Below are positions 43,803-52,860 of a stretch of 64,000 nucleotides of DNA, piece by piece. A program made the position numbers and the translations under genes. The stretch is from Halomonas alkalisoli (GTDB lineage: Bacteria; Pseudomonadota; Gammaproteobacteria; Pseudomonadales; Halomonadaceae). Every line of letters starts with the position of its first letter. Within the stretch, counting starts at the first letter, position 1. The DNA lies in the NCBI RefSeq assembly GCF_021412585.1, contig NZ_JAKCMI010000027.1, positions 1 through 64,000 of the forward strand. Direction: 5' to 3'. The notes beneath the pieces are model-generated. The model was not told where the DNA came from. It made no database searches and saw only the letters and a list, made by a program, of their open reading frames with translations.

Positions 43803-44420
43803 ATGGATCCACAAGATCTATCGACCGACCCACATCGTCCCTACGAGGATGTCATGGCGATGCTGGTGGGCACGCTGTTCGTGGCGCTGGGGGTGGCCTT
43901 CTATACCCAGGCGCTGCTGCTTACCGGCAGCACCGCCGGCATGGCCTTCCTGCTGCAGTACGCCACCGGCTGGCGCTTCGGGGTGTGGTTCTTCCTGATC
44001 AACCTGCCGTTCTACTACCTGGCCGTGAAACGCATGGGCTGGTCGTTCACCCTGCGCACCTTCGTCGCCATCGGCCTGGTCTCGCTCTTCTCCGAGCTGA
44101 CCGGTAAGTGGATAACCATCGAGAGCCTCAACCCGCTCTATGCCACCTTGATGGGGGGAAGCCTGATCGGTATCGGGATGCTGGTGCTGTTTCGACACCG
44201 CACCAGCCTGGGGGGCATCAATATCCTGGCGCTCTATCTACAGGCCCGCTACGGCCTGCGCGCCGGCTATGTGCAGCTCGGCATCGACGGGCTGATCATG
44301 CTGGGCGCCCTGCTGGTACTGCCGGCCGACAGGGTCGGGCTCTCGGTGCTTGGGGCCGTGGCGCTCAATTTGATTATTGCCCTGAACCATAAGCCCGGCC
44401 GCTATATGGGCGTTTCCTAA
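43803..44420 (+). CDS. YitT family membrane protein
   Basis: This encodes 205 residues from the ATG at 43803 (GGAA upstream). Five to six hydrophobic helices carry the YitT/UPF0750 signature: GVAFYTQALLLTGSTAGMAFLLQYATG, LINLPFYYLAVKRMGWSF and RTSLGGINILALYLQARYG. Known: inner-membrane family of unknown function; its internal repeats hint at transport. It ends overlapping the convergent VOC gene by 4 bp (CTAA). Function not assignable. Confidence 0.87.
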   Translation: MDPQDLSTDPHRPYEDVMAMLVGTLFVALGVAFYTQALLLTGSTAGMAFLLQYATGWRFGVWFFLINLPFYYLAVKRMGWSFTLRTFVAIGLVSLFSELTGKWITIESLNPLYATLMGGSLIGIGMLVLFRHRTSLGGINILALYLQARYGLRAGYVQLGIDGLIMLGALLVLPADRVGLSVLGAVALNLIIALNHKPGRYMGVS

Positions 44421-44836
44421 TAATTAGGCCAGACGCCTGGCGTCGCCAGCTCGATCAGATGCCCATCGGGGTCGCGGAAGTAAATGCTTTCGCCACCGCG
44501 GGGCCAGTGGGTGCGGCCTTCGATGATCACGCCATGGTCGTCGAGCTGGGCCTCCCACTTGGGCAGCGCCTCGGCTGAGATGGCGAAGGCCAGGTGGAGC
44601 CGCCCCTTGCCATCATGGGGCGGTATGGTGCCCATGTTCTTCGGTAGCACCACCGTTTCCAGGGTTTCACCCTGGCCGAACAGCAGCAGCACCGAGCCGG
44701 CACCGGCATCGTAGGCGGTGAAGCGATGGTCGGCGTTGAACGGTTCGAGCCCCATCACGCCCTCGAAGAAGGCGCGTGCCCTGTCCATGTTCTCCACGTA
44801 GAGCGCGGTTTCCAGGACGCCGTCGAGTCGGGGCAT
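44417..44836 (-). CDS. VOC (glyoxalase/dioxygenase) superfamily protein
   Basis: This encodes 139 residues from the ATG at 44836, which has AGAGGAAG upstream; a longer frame up to 44974 lacks signals. Two beta-alpha-beta-beta-beta modules are visible, with ETALYVENMDRARAFFEGVMGLEP at the start and IYFRDPDGHLIELATPG at the end, containing the usual Glu and His metal ligands. Known: the superfamily includes glyoxalase I, dioxygenases and resistance proteins. Substrate unknown. The 350-bp gap between it and fadL (divergent) has two candidate operators. Confidence 0.83.
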   Translation of the reverse strand: MPRLDGVLETALYVENMDRARAFFEGVMGLEPFNADHRFTAYDAGAGSVLLLFGQGETLETVVLPKNMGTIPPHDGKGRLHLAFAISAEALPKWEAQLDDHGVIIEGRTHWPRGGESIYFRDPDGHLIELATPGVWPNY

Positions 44837-45063
44837 GCTCTTCTTCCTCTCTTGCCGTGTTCCTTTCAGCCTAGCACCCGGTGGCTTGGCATTCACCGCC
44901 GTCGCTGACCCGGCTGTGCGTTCGAGTGGCTGATTGTCCTTGGTGCTGGCGAAGAGGGGTTCATCTAATGACATCTCGGAACGACTAGCTGTATTGGCTA
45001 GAGCGATGAAAGTTCATGGATTAAGCAGGATCTTAGTCTAAAGTATGAGAGAAAATGGGATTA

Positions 45064-45098
45064 AAACGAACGTTTGGCCTTGATCCGAACGAATGTTT
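45064..45098 (+). promoter_or_regulatory. Candidate PsrA-type operators upstream of fadL
   Basis: AAAC-GAAC-GTTT (45064-45075) is a perfect AAACG/CGTTT palindrome and fits the known PsrA consensus AAAC(N2-4)GTTT. A weaker copy, GAAC-GAAT-GTTT, lies about 22 bp on (45087-45098). They are 90-120 bp upstream of the fadL start. PsrA represses fatty-acid genes in Pseudomonas; psrA itself is not in the window. Confidence 0.42.
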
Positions 45099-45186
45099 GG
45101 CGAAAACTGGTTGGGCAAGGCACCGCTCCGGTGAGGGCGGAACAAATAACCAGCTCCAGCTCGCATCTGGAAGAGGACATCGAGAC

Positions 45187-46539
45187 ATGCAGAACAAGTT
45201 CAACAAGCTTACCTGGGCCGTGGCGGTTGCCGCTGCTGCTTTCGCCAGCCAGGCCAACGCCGGCGGTTACCAGATCAACGAGCAGAGCGTCAGCGGCCAG
45301 GGTTATGGTCATGCCGGGCGTAGTTCCAACGTCAACGACGCCACCATCGTTTTCGGCAACCCGGCGGGCATGTCCTTCCTCGACCGGGCGCAGGTGACAG
45401 CGGGCGGGACCTACCTGAACGTCAATACCGATATCAAGAACGTGCAGGCCCAACGATTCCTGGATGCCGGAGTCGCTCAGGGCGGAGCCCCCATGGGAGT
45501 GCAGGTGCCCGTCGGTGATATTCCCGGTGGTAACGAAGGTGATATGGTGCCCGGCACGCTGATTCCTTTTGGTTTCTATGCGCACCCGGTCAATGAGCGC
45601 CTCGCCTTCGGCTTCGGTGTCTACGCGCCCTTCGGATCCAAGACCGACTACGAGAACGATTTCCAGGGTCGCTACTTTGGTAACTATACTGAGCTGACCG
45701 TCATCAGTGCCCAGCCCACGGTCTCCTATCGCTTCAATGATCAATGGTCAGTTGGCGCGGGTGTTACCTACAACCGAGTTGAGGGTGAGCTGCGTCGTCA
45801 ACTGCCAAGTGAGGCTGGGTTCAATGCTGCAGGTGATATCGACTCGCGGGTAGAAGGGGACGACGACGGCTGGGGCTACAACGTAGGCGTTATCTATCAA
45901 CCGGTTCCCGAGACGACCTTAGGACTGACCTACCGCTCCAAGGTGGACTACACCCTGACCGGTGACTTCCGCGCATATGATCCGGCCGGCAATGTGGTAC
46001 GTGCCGATGATGCCAACCTGGATCTGAGCACCCCGGAAACCGTCAACTTTTCCATCACTCAACAGATGAGCGATCGCCTCAAGCTGATGGCGGGTGCTTC
46101 CTGGGTACGCTGGAGCCGCTTCGACCAGATTCTGGTGACGGGTAGTCAGGGCGACACCATTACCCAGGAAAGCCAGGATTACTCCAATGCTTGGGCTTAT
46201 TCGCTGGGCGGTGAGTATCAGCTCAATCCTCAGTTGGCGCTGCGTGCTGGTATCACGCTGGACTTTACACCGACCAACGATGAGCGTCGCAGCGTGCGGA
46301 TTCCCTCGGATGATCGTCGCATCTTCTCTGTCGGTGCCGGCTGGAGCCCCACTGAGGACCTGACCCTTGATTTCGCTTACTCCTACCTGACCGAGCGGGG
46401 CACCAGCGTCAGCCAGGAGCGTAGTGATCTCTTGGCCAGTGAAGCAACAGGCGGCGTTCCTGTTGGCGGTGCGAACTACTCCGCCGACTACAAGAACGAA
46501 GCCCATGGCTTCGGCGCTCAGCTGACCTACCGCTTCTAA
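45187..46539 (+). CDS. fadL: FadL-family outer-membrane long-chain fatty acid transporter
   Basis: This encodes 450 residues from the ATG at 45187 (GAGGA upstream). A signal peptide cleaves after FASQANA, and the mature protein begins GGYQINEQSVSGQGYGHAG, the FadL hatch/N-terminal motif, followed by NPAGMSFL. The remainder is amphipathic beta-strand of the 14-strand barrel, closing with the C-terminal aromatic LTYRF. Known: takes up hydrophobic fatty acids or hydrocarbons through a lateral channel. Monocistronic with a strong terminator. AT content in the 5' gap is higher than in neighbouring DNA. Confidence 0.93.
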   Translation: MQNKFNKLTWAVAVAAAAFASQANAGGYQINEQSVSGQGYGHAGRSSNVNDATIVFGNPAGMSFLDRAQVTAGGTYLNVNTDIKNVQAQRFLDAGVAQGGAPMGVQVPVGDIPGGNEGDMVPGTLIPFGFYAHPVNERLAFGFGVYAPFGSKTDYENDFQGRYFGNYTELTVISAQPTVSYRFNDQWSVGAGVTYNRVEGELRRQLPSEAGFNAAGDIDSRVEGDDDGWGYNVGVIYQPVPETTLGLTYRSKVDYTLTGDFRAYDPAGNVVRADDANLDLSTPETVNFSITQQMSDRLKLMAGASWVRWSRFDQILVTGSQGDTITQESQDYSNAWAYSLGGEYQLNPQLALRAGITLDFTPTNDERRSVRIPSDDRRIFSVGAGWSPTEDLTLDFAYSYLTERGTSVSQERSDLLASEATGGVPVGGANYSADYKNEAHGFGAQLTYRF

Positions 46540-46562
46540 GCGGAAGCAGCGGCGTATGGCTC

Positions 46563-46586
46563 GCGACCCGGCTTCGGCCGGGTCGC
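46563..46586 (+). terminator. fadL terminator hairpin
   Basis: A perfect 10-bp stem GCGACCCGGC / GCCGGGTCGC with a TTCG tetraloop, 24 bp after the fadL stop, followed by TTGCATTG (weak T-tract). Confidence 0.75.
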
Positions 46587-46724
46587 TTGCATTGTGGCCG
46601 TGCAGTGGATGCGTCCCATTGGCGAATTCGCTACAATAGCTGCCTTTTCCGCGCCGCCGTGGTTCTGGTTCGATACCGGATCTTCGGCGGCCGTTTTTCC
46701 CATGCGATTCAGGCGAGCGAGCCC

Positions 46725-47823
46725 ATGCTGGAAACCAACCCCATCCACAACCTCATCAAGGACCTGTCCGAGCGGACAGACGTCCTGAGGGGGTATCTTT
46801 GACTATGCCGAACGCAAGGATCGGCTAGAGGAAGTCTCCCGCGAGCTGGAAGACCCCGACGTCTGGAACGATCCCGACTACGCCCAGAAGCTTGGCCGCG
46901 AGCGGGCATCGCTGGAGCAGATCGTCCAGACCATCGACGAACTCGACCAGGGGCTGGCGGATAGCCGCGACCTGCTCGAACTGGCCGAGATGGAAGAGGA
47001 CGAGGACACCGTCGCCGAGGTCGAGAAGGAGCTGGATGGCCTCAACGCCAGCCTCGAGAAGCTCGAGTTCCGGCGCATGTTCTCCGGCGAGATGGACGAG
47101 AACAACGCCTACCTGGATATCCAGGCCGGTTCCGGCGGCACCGAGGCCCAGGATTGGGCCAACATGCTGCTGCGCATGTACCTGCGCTGGGCCGAGCATC
47201 ACGGCTTCAAGGCCGAGATCACCGAGGTCTCCGCCGGCGAAGTGGCGGGCATCAAGTCGGCTACCGTGCATGTGCAGGGCGACTACGCCTTCGGCTGGCT
47301 GCGTACCGAGACCGGCGTGCACCGCCTGGTGCGCAAGAGTCCCTTCGACTCCGGCGGCCGTCGCCACACCTCCTTCGCCTCGGTGTTCCTGTCGCCGGAA
47401 GTGGACGACAGCTTCGAGGTCGAGATCAACCCGGCGGACCTGCGCACCGACACCTATCGCTCCAGCGGCGCGGGCGGCCAGCACGTCAACACCACCGACT
47501 CGGCCGTGCGCATCACCCACGAGCCTACCGGCATCGTGGTGGCCTGCCAGAGCCAGCGCAGCCAGCACGCCAACCGCGACTTCGCCATGAAGCAGCTCAA
47601 GGCGAGGCTGTGGGAACATGAGATGCAGAAGCGCAACGCCGCCAAGCAGGAAGCCGAGGACTCCAAGGCCGATATCGGCTGGGGCAGCCAGATCCGCTCC
47701 TATGTCCTCGACGACCAGCGCATCAAGGATCTGCGCACCGGCGTGCAGACCAGCAACTGTGACAAGGTGCTGGATGGCGACCTGGACCAGTTTATCGTCG
47801 CCAGCCTGAAACAGGGTCTGTAG
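46725..47823 (+). CDS. prfB: Peptide chain release factor 2, with programmed +1 frameshift
   Basis: The first frame gives 25 codons from the ATG at 46725 to CTT (46797-46799), then an in-frame TGA; a +1 shift continues with GAC TAT GCC to 47823. The product is 365 residues, exactly the E. coli RF2 length. Tripeptide anticodon SPF (in [12 protein letters not shown]) and GGQ (GAGGQHVN) are present. Known: RF2 reads UGA and UAA; low RF2 favours frameshifting at its own UGA. It precedes lysS, the usual operon order. Confidence 0.97.
46788..46803 (+). promoter_or_regulatory. RF2 autoregulatory frameshift site
   Basis: AGGGGGTATCTTTGAC: an internal Shine-Dalgarno-like AGGGGG, then CTT and the UGA stop with a following C. 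It is identical to the E. coli prfB shift signal and produces the +1 shift after the 25th codon. Confidence 0.97.
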
Positions 47824-47986
47824 CCCGAGTCCGCTTCGCTCGATGATACGAGGTTGCCCCTTCGCTAGAGAGGCGCATTGACGACAGTCAGCGACGCACT
47901 CTCGTAGAGGGGCGCCTTGTCTCGGCTTTGCTCGCGCGGCAGGCGCGCCTTTGATACCGCACACGATATTGCCAACAGGTAGTGAT

Positions 47987-49537
47987 ATGGCCAACGAGAG
48001 CTCTTCACCGGATAGCCCGCAGCACGACGAGAACCGCCTGATCGCCGAGCGTCGCGCCAAGCTGGCCGATCGCCGCAAGCTGGCCGATGCCCGCGGCGAG
48101 AGTGCCTTTCCCAACGACTTTCGCCGTGACAGCCAGGCCGCCGAGCTGATCGCGGAGCTCGGCGACAAGGAGAAGGACGCGCTGGAGGCGCTGGGGCGCG
48201 AGGCCGCCGTGGCCGGGCGCATCATGCGCAAGCGGGGCCCCTTCCTGGTCATCCAGGACGCCACGGGGCAGATCCAGCTCTATATCGACAAGAAGGGGCT
48301 GCCGGAAGAGACGCTGGAGGACATCAAGGGCTGGGACATCGGCGATATCGTGGCCGGCCGTGGTCCGGTGCACAAGTCCGGCAAGGGCGATCTCTACGTG
48401 ATGATGGAAGAGGCCAGGCTGCTGACCAAGAGCCTGCGTCCGCTGCCCGACAAGTTCCACGGCCTGACCGACATGGAAGCGCGCTACCGCCAGCGCTACG
48501 TCGACCTGATCATGAACCCCGACTCGCGCAAGGTGTTCGAGACCCGGGCCGGGGTGATCAGCGCCATGCGCCGCTTCTTCGAGGAGCGCGGCTTCATGGA
48601 AGTGGAAACCCCCATGCTGCAGCCGATTCCCGGCGGCGCCACCGCACGCCCCTTCATTACCCACCACAATGCGCTGGACATCGACATGTACCTGCGCATC
48701 GCGCCGGAGCTCTACCTCAAGCGCCTGGTGGTGGGGGGCTTCGAACGGGTCTTCGAGATCAATCGCAACTTCCGTAACGAGGGGCTCTCCACGCGGCACA
48801 ACCCCGAGTTCACCATGATCGAGTTCTACCAGGCCCATGCGAACCACAACGACCTGATGGACCTCACCGAGGAAATGCTGCGCAGCGTGGCCCGGCAGGT
48901 GCTGGGCACCACCACGGTGGCCAACACCGTACGCAACAGCGAGGGCGATGTGCTCGAGACCTTCGAGTACGATTTCGGCAGCCCGCTGAAGCGTATCACC
49001 GTGTTCGACGCCATCCTCGAATACAATCCTGACATCCACGCCGAGGCGCTGGCCGACGAGTCCGCCGCGCGCCAGATCGCCGAGCGGCTGGACATCGACG
49101 TCAAGGATGGCTGGGGGCTCGGCAAGATCCAGATCGAGATCTTCGAGAAGACCGTCGAGCACCGCCTGAAGCAGCCGACCTTCATCACCGAATACCCCAC
49201 CGAGGTGAGCCCGCTGGCGCGGCGCAAGGACAGCAACCCCTTCGTCACCGAGCGCTTCGAGTTCTTTGTTGGCGGGCGCGAGATCGCCAACGGCTTCTCG
49301 GAGCTCAACGATGCCGAGGACCAGGCCGAGCGCTTCCGCGAGCAGGTGGCCGAGAAGGAGGCCGGCGACGTGGAGGCGATGTACTACGACGCCGACTACG
49401 TGCGTGCGCTGGAGTACGGCATGCCGCCCACCGCCGGCGAGGGCATCGGCATCGACCGGCTCGTCATGCTGTTCACCGACAGCGCCTCGATCCGGGATGT
49501 GCTGCTATTCCCGGCCATGCGCCCCGAGGTGGATTGA
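47987..49537 (+). CDS. lysS: Lysyl-tRNA synthetase, class II
   Basis: This encodes 516 residues from the ATG at 47987. An OB-fold anticodon-binding domain (about 60-160) precedes the class II core with motif 2 ([30 protein letters not shown] block near 265-290) and motif 3 ([14 protein letters not shown]). E. coli LysS has 505. Known: charges tRNA-Lys with lysine. Downstream of prfB with a 163-bp gap that contains hairpin-like sequence but no gene. Followed by a structured repeat. Confidence 0.97.
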   Translation: MANESSSPDSPQHDENRLIAERRAKLADRRKLADARGESAFPNDFRRDSQAAELIAELGDKEKDALEALGREAAVAGRIMRKRGPFLVIQDATGQIQLYIDKKGLPEETLEDIKGWDIGDIVAGRGPVHKSGKGDLYVMMEEARLLTKSLRPLPDKFHGLTDMEARYRQRYVDLIMNPDSRKVFETRAGVISAMRRFFEERGFMEVETPMLQPIPGGATARPFITHHNALDIDMYLRIAPELYLKRLVVGGFERVFEINRNFRNEGLSTRHNPEFTMIEFYQAHANHNDLMDLTEEMLRSVARQVLGTTTVANTVRNSEGDVLETFEYDFGSPLKRITVFDAILEYNPDIHAEALADESAARQIAERLDIDVKDGWGLGKIQIEIFEKTVEHRLKQPTFITEYPTEVSPLARRKDSNPFVTERFEFFVGGREIANGFSELNDAEDQAERFREQVAEKEAGDVEAMYYDADYVRALEYGMPPTAGEGIGIDRLVMLFTDSASIRDVLLFPAMRPEVD

Positions 49538-49570
49538 AGGGGCTGCGCTTCGGCCGGGATGATCGCTGAG

Positions 49571-49672
49571 GCGACGGGGGAATACCGGAGAGGAGGTCCG
49601 GCGCCAGGGATGGCGCCGGTAGCTCCCAGGGATGGGCTCGGTGCGCCTCCTCGAAGGTATGTCCCCCGTCGC
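49571..49672. repeat. Palindromic intergenic repeat element after lysS
   Basis: Outer arms GCGACGGGGG (49571-49580) and CCCCCGTCGC (49663-49672) pair exactly, with AATACC/GGTAT extending the stem. An inner hairpin CCGGCGCC-AGGGAT-GGCGCCGG lies at 49598-49619. A 16-bp word shared with the thrC-recJ repeat follows at 49687. Occupies most of the 250-bp lysS-49788 gap; no gene is seen there. Probably a dispersed structured repeat and likely also the lysS terminator. Confidence 0.68.
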
Positions 49673-49787
49673 GCTGCCCCTTCTCTCGGATCAGCCCCGA
49701 GCCTGCTGTGCCCCTAAAGCGGAAGTATTGGTAAGCAGCGGCAGTAGCACCCATAATGATCACCGTTTCGACGTCGAGGAGACCGTG

Positions 49788-50174
49788 ATGAAACTGCTCA
49801 ACCGCTCCGCCCTGAGCGTCAGGCCGACCCGGCATTTCGTGGAATGGATCAATGCGCTGGAACCCACGGTGGGGGACGACGACCTCACCCTGGCCGACGT
49901 CGAACGCGAAAGCACCGTCTACCTCATTCCCGAGATGGACACGCCGGAGGCACTCGAAGGCTTCGTCCGTGAGCGCTACCTGGAGATCCTCGAGACCGAG
50001 CTGCGCGCCTGGGAAGAGGACGAGCGGCAGTGGCCCGAGGCCGTGGACTGGGCCCTGTTCCAGCGTTTTCTGCAGATCGAGCACAGCTATCTGGCCATCG
50101 ACCTGGATAATGAAGCGGCGCTGGAGATCTCCGAGGTGGACGATTCGCTGTTACTGGAAACAGACCAGGACTAG
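49788..50174 (+). CDS. Conserved hypothetical acidic protein
   Basis: This encodes 128 residues from the ATG at 49788 with GAGGAG upstream. It is very acidic and helical (DDDLTLADVERESTVYLIPEM, YLEILETELRAWEEDERQWPE, WALFQRFLQIEHSYLAIDLD, EISEVDDSLLLE) with no signal or membrane segment. I do not recognise a named family; similar short acidic proteins occur next to lysS in related bacteria. Probably cytoplasmic. It is monocistronic with its own terminator. Confidence 0.75.
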   Translation: MKLLNRSALSVRPTRHFVEWINALEPTVGDDDLTLADVERESTVYLIPEMDTPEALEGFVRERYLEILETELRAWEEDERQWPEAVDWALFQRFLQIEHSYLAIDLDNEAALEISEVDDSLLLETDQD

Positions 50175-50197
50175 GGAAAGCGCTACAGCAAGACAAG

Positions 50198-50223
50198 GAG
50201 AACCGGCTAAGGCCGGTTTTCTC
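50198..50223 (+). terminator. Terminator after the acidic protein gene
   Basis: GAGAACCGGC pairs with GCCGGTTTTCTC (two bulged T) around TAAG, then CGTTACGG; a compact hairpin with an internal U-run. Confidence 0.7.
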
Positions 50224-50252
50224 GTTACGGACCCCGCAGTGATGGAAACAGG

Positions 50253-51662
50253 ATGAGCCGACTCTTCGAGACCCGGCCTGGCGACGATGGGCTGCCGGGC
50301 CCCGAGCGGCGCCTTGCGGTACTGGCGCTGATTCTCGGCACGCTGATGGCTGTGGTGGACACCACCATGATCAACCTGGCGCTGCCTTCGATTGCCCGCG
50401 ACCTGGAGGTGTCCGCCGCGCGTGCCGTCTGGGTCTCCAACCTCTACCAGATCGTCTGTGCCGCCTTCCTGCTGGTGTTCGCCTCCTTCAGCGAGATGAT
50501 CAGCCGTCGCCGTCTCTACGTGGCGGGCCTGGCGCTCTTCGTGGTTGCCTCGCTGGGCGCCGCCCTGGCGCGCAGCCTGGAGCTGCTGCTGGTGTTCCGT
50601 GCCCTGCAGGGGCTGGGTGCCGCCGCGACACTCTCCATCGGCCCCTCGCTCTACCGATCCATCTTCCCCACCCGGCTGCTGGGCTCCGCGCTCGGCTTGA
50701 GTGCGCTGATCGTGGCCGGTGGCTATGCCTCCGGCCCGGCCCTGGGCGGCCTGGTGCTGTCGGTGGCCAACTGGCCCTGGCTCTTTGCCCTGCATATCCC
50801 GTTGGGCCTCTGCTCGCTATGGCTGGCGTGGCGTGCGCTGCCCCGGGAGCCGGGCCGCCGTGGTGGCTTCGATGGTCGGGGAGCGCTGGGCTCCGTGATC
50901 ATGCTGGGCAGCTTCTTCCTGGCCCTGGATGCCCTGGGGCACAACGCGCCGGCCTGGCAGTGGCTGGGCTGGCTGGCCTTGAGCCTGACGACCGGGTATC
51001 TGTTCCTGCGTCGTCAGCGCCGCGCCAGCCATCCGCTACTCCCCCCGAGGCTCTTTCAGGAGCCTCGCTTCAGCCTCGCGGTGTCGGCCTCGGGACTCGC
51101 CTTCGTCGGCCAGGGGCTGGCCTTCGTGGCGCTGACGTTCCTTTATCAGCAGGAGATGGGCTTCACTCCGCTGGAGACCGCCTGGCTGTTCACGCCCTGG
51201 CCGCTCGCCATCATGCTGGTGGGGCCCTTTGCCGGCCGGCTGGCGGACAAGGTCAACCCCAGCATCCTGGCCAGCACGGGCCTGCTGCTATTGCTGGCAG
51301 GGCTGGCTTCGCTGGCGCTGCTGAAGAGTGATGCCAGCGTGGTGGACAGCCTGTGGCGAACGGCGCTTTGCGGCATGGGCTTCGGGTTGTTCCAGCCGCC
51401 CAACAACCGCGAGATGATGACCAGTGCTCCGCGGGAGTTGAGTACCGCCGCCTCGGGGGTGCTGAGCACCACGCGAACCGTGGGGCAGTCGCTCGGCGTG
51501 GCGCTGGTGGGCGCCTTCCTGGCCGCGAATGCACCGGTGCAGGCCACGCTGTGGATCGGCTGTGTGGCCTGTATCCTGGCGCTGGCCGCCAGCCTTGCCA
51601 GGATGCGGCTGGCCGGCGCCGCTCAGGCGAGCTCACGGCAGACGCCGTCACCGCCTAGATAG
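50253..51662 (+). CDS. MFS transporter, DHA2 (14-TMS, EmrB/SmvA-like) family
   Basis: This encodes 469 residues with about 14 hydrophobic helices. The motif D1-type LALILGTLMAVVDTTMINLALPSIARDLE and the second-helix WVSNLYQIVCAAFLL, motif A RRRLYV and motif C-like ALGGLVLSVANWPWLF are typical of the drug:H+ antiporter-2 family. Known: proton-driven efflux of lipophilic cations or antiseptics. The substrate cannot be told. It stands alone, with no TetR or MarR neighbour, 35 bp before bolA. Confidence 0.92.
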   Translation: MSRLFETRPGDDGLPGPERRLAVLALILGTLMAVVDTTMINLALPSIARDLEVSAARAVWVSNLYQIVCAAFLLVFASFSEMISRRRLYVAGLALFVVASLGAALARSLELLLVFRALQGLGAAATLSIGPSLYRSIFPTRLLGSALGLSALIVAGGYASGPALGGLVLSVANWPWLFALHIPLGLCSLWLAWRALPREPGRRGGFDGRGALGSVIMLGSFFLALDALGHNAPAWQWLGWLALSLTTGYLFLRRQRRASHPLLPPRLFQEPRFSLAVSASGLAFVGQGLAFVALTFLYQQEMGFTPLETAWLFTPWPLAIMLVGPFAGRLADKVNPSILASTGLLLLLAGLASLALLKSDASVVDSLWRTALCGMGFGLFQPPNNREMMTSAPRELSTAASGVLSTTRTVGQSLGVALVGAFLAANAPVQATLWIGCVACILALAASLARMRLAGAAQASSRQTPSPPR

Positions 51663-51697
51663 TACAATGAGGCCTCATCCTTCTCCGTGGAGCCCAC

Positions 51698-52006
51698 ATG
51701 AGTGTCCAGGCCGATATCGAAGCGAAACTGCAGGCCCTCGAGCCCACGTTTCTGACGGTGGAGAACGAGAGTCACCGGCATTCCGTGCCGGCCAATTCCG
51801 AGACCCATTTCAAGGTCACGCTGGTGTCCGCGCAATTCCAGGGGCTGATGCCGGTCAAGCGTCATCAGCGACTCTATGCGGTACTGTCCGATGAATTGGC
51901 CGGCCCGGTGCACGCCCTGGCACTGCACCTCTATACCCCGGCCGAGTGGGAGGCTCGCGGCGGTGCCCGGCCGGACTCCCCCGACTGTCGTGGCGGCGGC
52001 GCGTGA
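51698..52006 (+). CDS. bolA: BolA family protein
   Basis: This encodes 102 residues (E. coli BolA 105) from an ATG with GGAG upstream. The BolA fold blocks are HFKVTLVSAQFQG, MPVKRHQRLYAVL and VHALALHLYTPAEW, with the invariant His that contributes to Fe-S/glutaredoxin binding. Known: BolA interacts with monothiol glutaredoxins and acts in iron homeostasis, morphology and stress. Its stop overlaps the GTG of the psi-like gene. Confidence 0.93.
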   Translation: MSVQADIEAKLQALEPTFLTVENESHRHSVPANSETHFKVTLVSAQFQGLMPVKRHQRLYAVLSDELAGPVHALALHLYTPAEWEARGGARPDSPDCRGGGA

Positions 52007-52860
52007 CAACCGAGCCGCAGCGGTTGCAGTATCTGGAAGCCATGGGCCTGACGGCCTGGGTAGCCCGCTATCGGCTGCCCAACGCCCGGCCCTCCGAAGC
52101 GTGTGAATGGGCGCCGCCTGCGCCGCCCGCCCCGACACCGCCCGCCGAGCGCCTTCATGCATTGCTGGAGGATGCCGAGCCGCCAGCGGCGAAGCAGCCC
52201 GCCAGCGTGTCTTCCCCACCGCCCAGCATGCGAGCCGTGCAGCCCGGGCGGGCCCGGCAGTTGCTGGGTGGAGGCGCCGGGGAAGCCGGATCCGGCCCGG
52301 AGGCGGACATCGAGGCAGCCGGCCCGCGTCGTGAAGCCCCGATCAATCAGGAGCCGCTGCGCTTTTCCCTGCAGGTGGCGTGCCTGGACGACCGATGGCT
52401 GCTGCTGATGCCGGGGGACGAGCCGCCGGCTGATATGCATTTGAAGCTGCTTGCCAACCTGCTGCGCGCCGTGGGCATCACGCCGTCACGCCTCCCTCGC
52501 TTTCAGGGCTTTCGCTGGCCCCCGGTGGAGGGGCTTCCCGCCGAGTCGCCGCTGGAAGAGGCGAGGGAGGGCGTGCAGGCCTTCATCGCGGGGGCGGGTC
52601 GCCATGGCTGGGCCCCGGAGCGGGTACTGCTCTTTGGCAGTGACGAGACGCTCGATCGGGTACTGAGCCTGGAGAGCGAGCATTGCGAGCTGCTGGCCCT
52701 GCCCGGCTGGCAGGGCCCCGGCCTCGAGGAATTGGCGGCCAGTGCCGAGGCCAAGCGTGCCCTGTGGCCATCGCTGGTTACCTGGCGTGAGGCCTGGCGC
52801 AGCAACAGCGGGGAGGCGTCGCTTTCGGGTCCAGGTGACGAGGCCCCGAGCCATGACTGA
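52003..52860 (+). CDS. holD: Probable DNA polymerase III psi subunit (HolD-like)
   Basis: This encodes 285 residues from a GTG at 52003 overlapping the bolA stop. The N-terminal ~25 residues (RLQYLEAMGLTAWVARYRLP) resemble the chi-binding peptide of E. coli HolD (LQQLGITQW). A Pro/Ala-rich linker (about 40-120) leads to a C-terminal domain (about 120-270) whose pattern fits HolD: DDRWLLLMPGDEPP, HLKLLANLLRAVG, then SAEAKRALWPSLVTWREAW against E. coli NPTARAALWQQI. It lies directly before rimI, as holD does in E. coli. If correct, it links clamp loader to SSB through chi. It is about twice the E. coli length, so the call is moderate. Confidence 0.58.
   Translation: MTTEPQRLQYLEAMGLTAWVARYRLPNARPSEACEWAPPAPPAPTPPAERLHALLEDAEPPAAKQPASVSSPPPSMRAVQPGRARQLLGGGAGEAGSGPEADIEAAGPRREAPINQEPLRFSLQVACLDDRWLLLMPGDEPPADMHLKLLANLLRAVGITPSRLPRFQGFRWPPVEGLPAESPLEEAREGVQAFIAGAGRHGWAPERVLLFGSDETLDRVLSLESEHCELLALPGWQGPGLEELAASAEAKRALWPSLVTWREAWRSNSGEASLSGPGDEAPSHD

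Noticed and set aside
47824..47986. A further member of the palindromic repeat family before lysS
   Set aside because: GAGAGGCGC-type words are present but I could not build convincing paired arms or match the shared 16-bp word.
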